Below are positions 1 through 6,586 of a stretch of 10,191 nucleotides of DNA, piece after piece; position 1 is the stretch's first letter, and each line of letters opens with the position of its first letter. A program made the position numbers and the translations under genes. Origin of the DNA: Bacteriovoracaceae bacterium UBA7317 (GTDB lineage Bacteria > Bdellovibrionota > Bacteriovoracia > Bacteriovoracales > Bacteriovoracaceae); the NCBI GenBank assembly GCA_002474345.1, contig DKQD01000091.1, positions 1 through 10,191 of the forward strand, in the 5' to 3' direction. Below the pieces are notes generated by a model. It was not told the DNA's origin, did not search any database, and worked only from the letters and a program-made list of their open reading frames with translations.

Positions 1-182
1 GGCCAGATCAACTTTTCACCACTATTAATGATTTTTGAATTGCTTTCAAAAAGTTAATCTAGTTGATTTAATGCTATAGGGGGCCTTGAAAATGAAGTCA
101 TTCGTGATTATTATTCTATTATAACTAGTAACCTTTCGTATAAAAAATCAACGCGTAGTTTCAGGATTTTTAAGGATGTGAA

Positions 183-1103
183 ATGAAAGTAATGGCAATT
201 TTTCTTCTTTTATTTATGAGTCTCTCAGAATTTAGTGAGGCGAGGTCCAGAAGAGGTAAATTTTTTGGAAAACGCAGTAGCCGCAGTTTTTTCAACTCCA
301 ATAAAAGGGTAAACCCCAATAGCTTTAGAAGAAACCAAATGAATCAGCCCAGAAAAAGTGGTACGTTTATGAAATCCATGATGGGTGCAGTAGCTGGAAC
401 GATGATCGGTGGTTTTTTGTTTAAAGCTTTTGGAATGAACCCAGCAGGTGCCGGGGCCGGAGGAGGCGGAGGAATGGGGTTTATATTTCTTCTTCTTTTG
501 ATAGGAGGTGGAGTCTTCCTTTATTTTAGATACAAAAAAAATACTTCTTATGCAGGTGCCAATTATCAACATGATCACCAAGTTCCAAACCAGCAAGCTC
601 TTAATCAACAAAGTTTCGGGGATCAGGGTTTCAGTGAACAGGTCAGAAGACCTTTTGAAGGAGAGACCTATAATAACGGACAAGAAAACCATTTGGATAT
701 TGAGCAAAACCCTCAATTTATAAGCGACAGAAACAAAGATTTTTTTCAAATTCAACATGCTTGGTCCAAAAAGAATCTGGATGGAGTTAAGAATAAAATG
801 ACCTCTGAAGTTTACTCAGAGTTCATGAATGAAATTACTGAAATGAACAGTAAGGGCCATACATCGACATTAGAAAACCTCATGGTTAATAAAACTGAAG
901 TTACTGATAGTTGGGAAGAAAGTTCAAAAAAACACATGACCTTAAAGTTTGAAGTGTCCCTAATTGAGTATGAAGCTGATAAAAATGGAAATATTGTTTC
1001 CGGTAACAAAGATAGCTACACGGACATTACTGAATTTTGGACATTTACCCAGGAATTCCAAGGGGCAGATTGGAAAGTAAGTGGGGTTGAAACTCCTGCA
1101 TAA
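183..1103 (+). CDS. Tim44-like domain membrane protein, 306 aa
   Basis: The protein begins with a Sec signal peptide (residues 1-20, hydrophobic core after MKVMA, plausible cut after SEA). A very basic Arg/Ser-rich stretch follows (21-60), then a hydrophobic segment (about 66-84), a Gly-rich linker (89-98) and a strong transmembrane segment (about 99-115) closed by RYKK. A Gln/Asn-rich linker (120-185) leads to a C-terminal domain (about 186-303) with the helical start FFQIQHAWSKKNLD and the beta-rich end typical of the Tim44/MRPL45 fold, including a late WTF and W297. The start is set by AAGGA at 172-176, six bases before the ATG. Bacterial Tim44-like proteins are widespread, and their exact job is unsettled; the mitochondrial relative tethers the import motor to the membrane. 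The layout predicts a domain held at the inner membrane. It is a single-gene unit closed by a terminator. Confidence 0.85.
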   Translation: MKVMAIFLLLFMSLSEFSEARSRRGKFFGKRSSRSFFNSNKRVNPNSFRRNQMNQPRKSGTFMKSMMGAVAGTMIGGFLFKAFGMNPAGAGAGGGGGMGFIFLLLLIGGGVFLYFRYKKNTSYAGANYQHDHQVPNQQALNQQSFGDQGFSEQVRRPFEGETYNNGQENHLDIEQNPQFISDRNKDFFQIQHAWSKKNLDGVKNKMTSEVYSEFMNEITEMNSKGHTSTLENLMVNKTEVTDSWEESSKKHMTLKFEVSLIEYEADKNGNIVSGNKDSYTDITEFWTFTQEFQGADWKVSGVETPA

Positions 1104-1113
1104 AAGTCAATTG

Positions 1114-1140
1114 AAGGGTTAGGGGTCTCCTAACCCTTTT
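1114..1140 (+). terminator. Intrinsic terminator after the Tim44-like gene
   Basis: A perfect 10-bp stem (AAGGGTTAGG at 1114-1123 with CCTAACCCTT at 1129-1138) encloses a 5-base loop, and the run of T ends at 1140. It lies 11 bases after the stop codon. The T run is short, but the stem is strong and well placed. Confidence 0.8.
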
Positions 1141-1293
1141 GCATTCATTGAGGTTTAAAGTACACATACAGTTTAACAATTGTTCCCGTTAATTTTTAAC
1201 CATACCAAGAAAAACCTCGAGGATTAGGTCCTATTTTTTCGAAACATCCTTTTAAACGATCCTTTTAATAAATGGGTTTAAATGAAGTTTGCT

Positions 1294-1321
1294 TTGAGTG
1301 TTTACCTTTGTGAGATAAAAT
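1294..1321 (+). promoter_or_regulatory. Candidate sigma-70-type promoter for the dehydrogenase gene
   Basis: TTGAGT (1294-1299) and TAAAAT (1316-1321) are separated by 16 bases and lie about 50 bases upstream of the best ATG of the dehydrogenase gene. The -10 match is good and the -35 match partial. In such AT-rich DNA a chance match is quite possible. Confidence 0.35.
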
Positions 1322-1368
1322 AATTAGATAAAGAATCAGAAACCTGCTACTTCCAAGGATTGAAATAT

Positions 1369-2562
1369 ATGCAGTCATCATTATCAAAATTGCCGATTAC
1401 AGAAAGTCCAGATGTCGTTGTCCTTTTAGACTAAGTACCACTGACACCGTTAGAAGAGAGTTCTAGAAAGCGCGTGTGTTGTGTTACCGGCTCAACGGGA
1501 ATGGTCGGTTCGCATGTGGTGCGAAGGCTTTTGCGTGCGGGGCATACGGTACATGCACCCGTTCGGAGCCTGGATGAGGAGAAGGTTGGTTTTTTGAAAG
1601 CTATGCCAGGTGCTGATAAACGCCTCAAGCTTTTTAAGGTGACGAACCTTTTGAATCCGGGAGAATACGACCATTCGATTTCCGGGTGTGAAGTTGTGTT
1701 GCATGTGGCGTCTCCTTTCTTTATGGTAGGTTCAGAGGAGAAGATAAAAGAAAAACTTCTCGACCCCGCGATAGCTGGAATCTAAAACGTCCTCGCTTCC
1801 TGCAGTAAAGCGCCAACAGTCAAAAGGGTAGTATTAACTGGAACGTGTTTAACAGCAGCTGCCGACTATGCACCTTCTTTGGAGAATCCTGACTGGACGG
1901 TATCTGAGGATGACTGGGCTGAGACCACCTCACCAACAGATTTCCCTTACGTTCACTCGAAGGTGCTCCAAGAGAAGCGCGCCGAAGAGATTGAGGCCGG
2001 TCAATCGCAATGGGAATTGGTATCACTGCTCATCGGTGGCACATTTGGGCCGATGTGTTTTTCAAAGGCAACGGGCATAAATGCTATGTTTCTCAAATAC
2101 GTTCGCATGGGCCTCTTTTTTCCTGCTTGTCCACCAGTAGGTTTTCCTATGCAAGATGTTCGGGATGCGGCCTTAATGCATTCGCTTGCGATGATAAGTC
2201 CTAAGGCAAAAGGACGCTATTTGATCCCACAGCGATTGGTTCGATTTTATGAATTCTGTAATGTTATTAGAAGCGACAAGCGTACAAAGTGGAAACTACT
2301 TCCTCTTTTTGAAATGCCAAAATTTTTCTTCAAGTGGCTTTTTACAAAGGTCGGCCCCCTTCTTGGACTAGACAAGTCACTCCCTAGACGGATGTGGGGC
2401 AATAACGTGAAGTTTGATCTAACCAAAATTAAGAGGGATTTTGATCTTGAGGAACAGGGCCATGAGCCGATTCACATCCGAGAGTCGATGGTTGATATGG
2501 ACCTGACTTTCCAGAAGTATAGGGTAAGCAGTTTTAGTAAATCGCTTGAACGTTATTCATAA
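1369..2562 (+). pseudogene. Extended SDR (dihydroflavonol-4-reductase-like), two in-frame stops
   Basis: Reading one frame from ATG 1369 gives an NAD(P)-dependent epimerase/dehydratase-family protein, broken by TAA at 1432-1434 and again at 1783-1785. The ATG has AAGGA at 1355-1359, nine bases upstream. After the first stop come the first beta strand and the nucleotide-binding motif TGSTGMVGSH (1486 onward), then GCEVVLHVASPF. The second stop falls inside the normally continuous GTxNVL helix, seen here as GI-stop-NVLASC. Homology resumes at once with VKRVVLTGT, the catalytic YVHSK (YxxxK) and a C-terminal DVRDAA...GRYLI region typical of the reductase branch. No frame change is needed, so the damage is nonsense only. 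A GTG at 1474 could restart translation but would remove the start of the first strand. The 1501-1680 stretch is about 50% GC by hand count, above its neighbours, which suggests acquisition from elsewhere. Family members reduce carbonyls or sterol-like substrates; the substrate here is unknown. It ends 18 bases from a convergent gene. Confidence 0.8.
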
Positions 2563-2580
2563 AGTGCTTTACTGATTTCC

Positions 2581-3006
2581 TTATTTATATTTAGGAATAA
2601 AAATGAGGTTGTGTTTTCGTAGCTCAGTTAATAAAGCGGTACCAGCTTTAAAGAAAGCTGGGAAAACGGAGCTATCCTGAATTGTTGTGAATACACATTT
2701 CTTGATTGCATTATATTCAGGGGCAGTTGTCTCACACTTGTGTTGCTTGATAAGAAGTGCTGGAACCTCAGTTTTCAAAACTAATTTTTTTGCTTTTTGA
2801 AATGTTTTTTCACCTGGTTTTAATGTTGCCCCGCCAAGTGCTAAATAACTTTTTAAGTAAAACTCAGCGGTGACATCCAGTCTAAGTTCTTTCTGCTTTG
2901 CGATTTCTGCTTCGCTTAATTTAGGGGGCTTCTTTTCTGCTTTACAACCTACAGTCAAAAGCAGTGATGCTATAAATGGGATGATTATTGATTTCATTAG
3001 GCCCAT
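2581..3006 (-). CDS. Predicted lipoprotein of unknown function, 141 aa
   Basis: The N-terminus (MGLMKS, then a hydrophobic core) ends in the lipobox LTVGC with the lipidated Cys at residue 21. The following residues KAEKK contain no Asp at +2, so outer-membrane sorting would be expected by the E. coli rule. A short Lys/Pro/Glu-rich linker leads to a small, mostly helical domain with two further Cys residues (C91 and C104) that could form a disulfide. I do not recognise the family. The first ATG is preferred over the one at residue 4, because AGGGA lies about seven bases upstream of it on this strand. The gene converges on the dehydrogenase pseudogene with 18 bases between their stops, and no terminator hairpin is obvious there. 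Confidence 0.75.
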   Translation of the reverse strand: MGLMKSIIIPFIASLLLTVGCKAEKKPPKLSEAEIAKQKELRLDVTAEFYLKSYLALGGATLKPGEKTFQKAKKLVLKTEVPALLIKQHKCETTAPEYNAIKKCVFTTIQDSSVFPAFFKAGTALLTELRKHNLIFIPKYK

Positions 3007-3467
3007 GGTCGAATCCCTAAAAATTAAGAAAAAAATATAGGTTTAAAACTCAGACATCGGATATTTACCTATGAACTTAAGTAAGCAAGGCCATGAAAAA
3101 ATTAAAAATCTTTCTTAAAAATAAATTATCATTTACTTTCCTTCTAAATACCAAAATGAGATCGGGTCAAAGATGCATCACCTTCACATGAAGATAAAGT
3201 AAGGAGCATTAATAAATAAATCATCTTTTTTAAAAACATAAGCTATTTCCGAAGGGACTAAACTTTGTTGTAAATACTCTGTGGCGGATTTTAGGGAGAA
3301 ATTCACCTTGGTGATCCCAATTAAACCTTTTTGGTTTAAGAGTATTAAATTGTGCTGTGAGTCTTTCGAGCATTTATTTTGTTTAGACGTTAATTTTGCA
3401 TTATGTGAATGATTGCAAATAGCTTTTAAGAATAGTAATGTGTGGCCCTTAAAAGTCGGAGAAAATT
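3007..3467. other. Gene-poor 461-bp spacer between divergent genes
   Basis: AT-rich spacer between the minus-strand lipoprotein gene and the plus-strand small membrane protein. It holds a possible tiny lipoprotein gene (3144-3239, minus), an unsupported 47-codon minus-strand reading frame (3230-3373), a 7-bp hairpin TTAAACC/GGTTTAA (3321-3339) and a short TCACC-TT-GGTGA palindrome (3303-3314). TTTGCA and TGCAAA form inverted 6-base arms (3395-3400, 3414-3419). The second arm overlaps a weak promoter-like pair (TTGCAA 3413-3418, TAATGT 3436-3441, spacer 17) just ahead of the plus-strand genes, so an operator is possible but unproven. Confidence 0.5.
3144..3239 (-). CDS. Possible tiny lipoprotein, 31 aa
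   Basis: On the minus strand, ATG at 3239 opens a 31-residue frame with a textbook lipoprotein signal: MFLKK, a Leu/Met-rich core, then the lipobox LSSC with Cys at residue 18. Only 13 residues follow (EGDASLTR...) before TAG at 3144-3146. The ribosome site is weak (GGA eight bases before the ATG). It lies 137 bases upstream of the 141-aa lipoprotein on the same strand, so the two could share a transcript. It might be a real small lipoprotein of the entericidin size class, the remnant of a longer one, or a chance frame. The well-formed signal and lipobox argue for the first two. Confidence 0.4.
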   Translation of the reverse strand: MFLKKMIYLLMLLTLSSCEGDASLTRSHFGI

Positions 3468-3680
3468 ATGAACTCAAAATCAGTAACTTCCAGTGATTTG
3501 AATGGTTTTAAAGACTGGCGTTCAAAAATAACCGAAGCTGAATGGCTCGGACAAACTTTGGCAAGTTTGTGCTGGGTAGTCAGTGTGTTTGTCTACGGGC
3601 TTAGCTCTATAGGAGATTACCTACAGTTATTTGCAGCACTTCTTTGGTTGTTTGCAAATATTGCAAGTTTAAAAAAATAG
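3468..3680 (+). CDS. Small two-helix membrane protein, 70 aa
   Basis: A hydrophilic N-terminal third with DWRSKITEAEW is followed by two hydrophobic segments (about residues 29-48 and 50-67) separated by a short turn at SSIGDY, and the protein ends in KK. This predicts a helical hairpin in the inner membrane. A clear GGAGA (3458-3462) lies five bases before the ATG, which supports translation. I do not recognise the family. It sits 44 bases upstream of the flavoprotein gene on the same strand with no terminator between, so the two are probably co-transcribed, and a partner role for the flavoprotein is possible. Confidence 0.7.
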   Translation: MNSKSVTSSDLNGFKDWRSKITEAEWLGQTLASLCWVVSVFVYGLSSIGDYLQLFAALLWLFANIASLKK

Positions 3681-3724
3681 TAATATTTTTAATAGGAAGC
3701 TTTAAAATCAATTGAGGTGTAAAT

Positions 3725-4858
3725 TTGCAAACAAGTACTGAGTCATCGACTAAAAAGTTTAATACCATTGTCGTTGGTGCAGGTTCTGCAGGCGTTGGAG
3801 TTGGTGTTGTTCTAAAGAAAATGGGAGTTGATTATGTAATCTTGGAAAAAGATGAAGTTGGCTCCTCCTTTAGAAAATGGCCAAAAGAGTCTCGTCTCAT
3901 TTCTCCTTCTTTCACCGGAAATTTTTTTAACATGCCGGATTTGAATGCCATCTCACCAGAAACATCCCCTGCATTTAATCTTCGAACAGAACATCCAACT
4001 GGAATTGAATATGCCCATTATCTTGATGTTGTCTCTTACCATTATAAGCTAAAGATTCATCATGATGTTGACGTTTGGACTGTTTCTAAGAATGAGTCTG
4101 GTTTTACATTGTTTACTAATGAAGGGAATTACGAAGCTAAATATCTTATTTGGGCAGCCGGTGAGTATCAATACCCTAAAAGGAAGTCTTTTGAAGGGAG
4201 TGAGTTTTGTACTCATTTTTCCGATGTCGCTTCATTTTCAAATCTTGAAGGTGAAGAAAGAGTTGTGATAGGAGGATATGAGTCTGGTTTTGATACCGCC
4301 ATTAACCTTATTAAAGCTGGAAAAAAAGCAACTATTATTGATAGCTCTAATTATTTAGAGATGGTTTCAAGTGACTCAAGCTACGCTCTTTCTCCGTTCA
4401 CTAGAGATAGAATCGACGGGATATTTGATCATTTAAAGTATTACGATAATACAAGAGTGGTGAGCGTCGAACTCGACAAGGATAAGTACTCTGTCATTAC
4501 TTCAGATGGAGAAGTCCTAGAATCTAAGCATAAGCCAATAAACTGTACAGGGTTTGATACGAGCATTTCTCTCGTGAAAGATTTATTTAATCACAATGAG
4601 AAATATCCTTTAGTTAACGAAGTTGATGAGTCTACCAAAACAGAAAATCTTTTTTTAGTCGGTCCTCAAGTAAAGCATCGTAATGCCTTGTTCTGCTTTA
4701 TATATAAGTATAGACAAAGATTTGCTATAGTTGCTCGAGAAATCGCAAAAAGAGAAAACTTGTCATCAGAGGTATTGTCAGAAGTTGTAGAAGAATATAA
4801 AAGTAAAAATTTCTTCTTGGATGATTTATCCTGCTGTGATGATGAATGCCTTTGCTAG
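3725..4858 (+). CDS. CzcO-like NAD(P)/FAD-dependent oxidoreductase with Cys-rich tail
   Basis: This 377-residue flavoprotein has the FAD-binding motif VVGAGSAG (residues 16-23, GxGxxG) followed by an acidic strand end (ILEKDE). Its second dinucleotide motif is VVIGGYESG (180-188), suited to NAD(P)H, and INCTGFD (272-278) is a late flavoprotein motif. The order matches the flavin monooxygenase/thioredoxin-reductase superfamily branch often named CzcO-like (COG2072). The last residues carry CC-x3-C-x-C (C370, C371, C375, C377), which could bind a metal or act in thiol redox. From memory, related Firmicutes proteins end in a similar Cys cluster, so the tail looks like a family trait and not a random end. 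Translation starts at TTG 3725, chosen because GAGGTG (3714-3719) lies five bases upstream and no ATG fits. No signal peptide, so cytoplasmic. The substrate is unknown. Confidence 0.85.
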   Translation: MQTSTESSTKKFNTIVVGAGSAGVGVGVVLKKMGVDYVILEKDEVGSSFRKWPKESRLISPSFTGNFFNMPDLNAISPETSPAFNLRTEHPTGIEYAHYLDVVSYHYKLKIHHDVDVWTVSKNESGFTLFTNEGNYEAKYLIWAAGEYQYPKRKSFEGSEFCTHFSDVASFSNLEGEERVVIGGYESGFDTAINLIKAGKKATIIDSSNYLEMVSSDSSYALSPFTRDRIDGIFDHLKYYDNTRVVSVELDKDKYSVITSDGEVLESKHKPINCTGFDTSISLVKDLFNHNEKYPLVNEVDESTKTENLFLVGPQVKHRNALFCFIYKYRQRFAIVAREIAKRENLSSEVLSEVVEEYKSKNFFLDDLSCCDDECLC

Positions 4859-5150
4859 ACTTTTCGCTATCTTTTTTCATTTATCAAACGATAATCTTCC
4901 TAAAAAGTATATTTTAAATTGCGTGAGCAGCGATTGGTAAAATTTATTCCCCTAAGTTTTTATCTTTTTATAGCCAGGTATAGTTTTTAGCAAATTTACA
5001 TTTTTAAATAGGGAATTAACTTTCTTTATAAGTTAAATAGATATTCTTTCTTTGAACCCTAGTCCAATTAGAGATTTGATATTCTTTATCTTTTCAATTT
5101 TTTTAATCCTCGCTTTTATTGGGTGTACGGCTTAGAAATAAAAGGAGTTA

Positions 5151-5177
5151 TTGACAACGCGACCTCGAAACTAAATG
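5151..5177 (+). promoter_or_regulatory. Candidate promoter for the DUF3604-PpiC-HupE cluster
   Basis: A perfect TTGACA at 5151-5156 is followed after 15 bases by TAAATG (5172-5177); the spacing is shorter than the usual 17. It is the best -35 match in the gap. If used, transcription would start near 5185 and give a leader of roughly 85 bases that contains the hairpins. Confidence 0.35.
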
Positions 5178-5182
5178 TATTT

Positions 5183-5228
5183 GGCCCAAAAATCGCTTTT
5201 GGCCTTAGAAAAAGTTAGGTTTTTTGGG
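5183..5228 (+). other. Mutually exclusive hairpins in the cluster leader
   Basis: GGCC-AAAA (5183-5191, with C5187 bulged) pairs with TTTTGGCC (5197-5204). CCCAAAAA (5185-5192), which overlaps the first arm, also pairs perfectly with TTTTTGGG (5221-5228); inside that larger fold CTTTT (5196-5200) can pair with AAAAG (5210-5214). The two folds cannot coexist. This resembles an attenuator or switch layout, but the stems are AT-rich and may be incidental. Confidence 0.3.
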
Positions 5229-5246
5229 AAAAAATTTAAAAAAAAT

Positions 5247-5301
5247 AGAGTGAAAAACCGATATATTTTTATGAAAAATATTTTTACACTCTTTTTTTTT
5301 T
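5247..5301 (+). other. Terminator-like hairpin enclosing the start codon, with T10 tail
   Basis: AGAGTG-AAAAA (5247-5257) pairs with TTTTT-(A)-CACTCT (5281-5292; one bulged A), and the 3' arm runs into a T tract at 5292-5301. The loop contains a second, perfect 8-bp hairpin, ATATTTTT (5263-5270) with AAAAATAT (5274-5281), whose 3-base loop is the ATG at 5271. A stem followed by T10 is the form of an intrinsic terminator, yet it overlaps the predicted signal-peptide coding start. It could limit transcription, hide the start codon or cause polymerase slippage. The base pairing is seen directly; the function is inference. Confidence 0.45.
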
Positions 5302-5392
5302 CTTAATTTCTCCTCATTCTTTTTCTGAAGATCCTGAAGAAAGGCGTATTCAATACCGCGAAAAACGCGAAAAGTGCCGCCATTATAATCGT

Positions 5393-6586
5393 TTGAGAAA
5401 ACCTTTATTCGGAGATATCCATGTCCATACTTCTCGTTCCCTAGATGCAGGTGCCCAGGATGTCCGAACCACGCCTTTTCAAGCGTATAGGTTTGCTATG
5501 GGTGAGAGAATACCATTGCATCCATGGATAGCGGAAAAGGAAAGTGGACAATTAAATATAAAGAATATGGTTTTAAGTGAAGGAGAAAAAGCGGCCGAAA
5601 TACCTAAACTTTCAGCTAGTCCTACGAGAAGCCTTCAGCTAGGCCGCCCTCTTGATTTTGCGATGGTGAGTGATCATGCGGAGTTTTTAGGTGAGGTCCG
5701 CGTTTGCGCTATTAAAGACCTTTATCCTGATGCCTATAATTCAAGAGGTTGTAAAGCGCTTAGAAGAAACTTGCCCGAAATCGCCCAATTATTTTTAACT
5801 GTTTATATGGGTGGAGGAAAGTTAGGAATGTTTCACCACTCTAAAAAACCACTTAAACGATTTAAATACTGCGGTAAAAAAGGAAAGGATTGTTTTAAAG
5901 CTTCGGAAACCGTTTGGAAGGAAATGATCGATTCTGCTGAAGCCGTCTATGATCGAAGTGAAGATTGTAAATTTACTTCTTTCATTGGTTATGAATATTC
6001 TTTGGCCCCTTTTGGTGGAAACCTCCACCGAAATGTTGTTTTTAGAAATAAGAGAGTACCTAAAAGAGTTATTTCCGGGATGGATGCCAAGCACCCTGAA
6101 CTTCTTTGGGATCAGCTTACTAAAAAATGTTTAAACAATAAAAAGCTGAAAAATGAAGATGGGCATGGATGTGAGGTATTAGCAGTTCCCCATAATCCAA
6201 ACCTTAGCGGGGGAAGAATGTTTTCCCGTAAACTCAGAAAGTCTTTTAACCTCTATGACAAAAATCAAGGCGACTTTGATAAAGCCTATGTGAAAAAGAG
6301 AAAGAAATTTGAGCCCCTTGTTGAGATGTATCAACATAAAGGAGGTTCTGAATGCCATTACTATAGACCAGGGACCTTTTTTAAGCAGGCCCCCGTTATT
6401 GATAATGCCGATGAGTTCTGTAGCTTTGAAAAATTTCCTTTTAATAACTTAATTGCAGAAAAAGAATCACGTCCTGAGAAGTGGTTAACAAAAGGCCATG
6501 CTCTTCTTTTTTCAAGAGTTTCCACTTACCCAACAAAAAAAGATTTTATTCGTTATGCACTCAAGAGGGCTTCAACTAGAAAATAA
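5393..6586 (+). CDS. DUF3604 N-terminal segment (upstream reading frame)
   Basis: This segment carries the first metal-site motifs of the PHP-like fold: HVHT (HxH at 5420-5428), SDHAE (Asp-His at 5672-5677), FIGYEYS (near 5981), a GNLHRNVVF motif and PHNPNLSGG (His at 6191-6193). Those motifs occur in this order in DUF3604 proteins and match HxH, DH and H positions of PHP-type phosphoesterases. A VEMYQHKGGSEC stretch near 6320-6350 follows. Translation in this frame ends at TAA 6584-6586, but true family homology ends near 6565. Open frame continues upstream of 5393 to 5249 without a start codon. On its own this piece lacks the last metal motif and so should be inactive. Confidence 0.75.
   Translation: MRKPLFGDIHVHTSRSLDAGAQDVRTTPFQAYRFAMGERIPLHPWIAEKESGQLNIKNMVLSEGEKAAEIPKLSASPTRSLQLGRPLDFAMVSDHAEFLGEVRVCAIKDLYPDAYNSRGCKALRRNLPEIAQLFLTVYMGGGKLGMFHHSKKPLKRFKYCGKKGKDCFKASETVWKEMIDSAEAVYDRSEDCKFTSFIGYEYSLAPFGGNLHRNVVFRNKRVPKRVISGMDAKHPELLWDQLTKKCLNNKKLKNEDGHGCEVLAVPHNPNLSGGRMFSRKLRKSFNLYDKNQGDFDKAYVKKRKKFEPLVEMYQHKGGSECHYYRPGTFFKQAPVIDNADEFCSFEKFPFNNLIAEKESRPEKWLTKGHALLFSRVSTYPTKKDFIRYALKRASTRK

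Larger units (their letters stand above)
4859..5270. other. AT-rich 412-bp spacer upstream of the DUF3604 cluster
   Basis: No convincing gene. It holds a 7-bp hairpin TTAACTT/AAGTTAA (5016-5036) and a short plus-strand frame at 5076-5135 from a TTG. That frame encodes a hydrophobic stretch ending FIGCTA, like a lipoprotein signal with no mature part, but it lacks a ribosome site. The 3' half contains the candidate promoter at 5151 and the hairpins described separately, so most of it after about 5180 is probably the 5' leader of the downstream cluster. Confidence 0.5.

Noticed and set aside
1..57. Open frame from base 1 to TAA at 55-57, possible 3' end of an upstream gene
   Set aside because: Only 18 codons with no recognisable motif; one of three frames is expected to stay open that long in such DNA.
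225..758. 177-codon minus-strand frame opposite the Tim44-like gene
   Set aside because: Antisense shadow: the plus strand has the signal peptide, ribosome site, domain homology and terminator.
1369..2562. Recoding of TAA to glutamine (ciliate-like or phage-like code) to explain the two stops
   Set aside because: Neighbouring genes end at TAA and CAA is used normally, including within this gene.
3230..3373. 47-codon minus-strand frame whose stop overlaps the start of the tiny lipoprotein
   Set aside because: No ribosome site and no recognisable motif. The overlap would allow coupling, but evidence is too thin.
5148..5174. Short leader peptide starting TTG 5151 after AAGGAG
   Set aside because: The ribosome site is only three bases from the TTG and the peptide has seven codons; the TTGACA is better read as a promoter element.
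6498..6566. Independent start at ATG 6498 for the C-terminal DUF3604 piece
   Set aside because: The residues before about 6567 do not match the family and are a shadow of the upstream frame; no ribosome site was seen.
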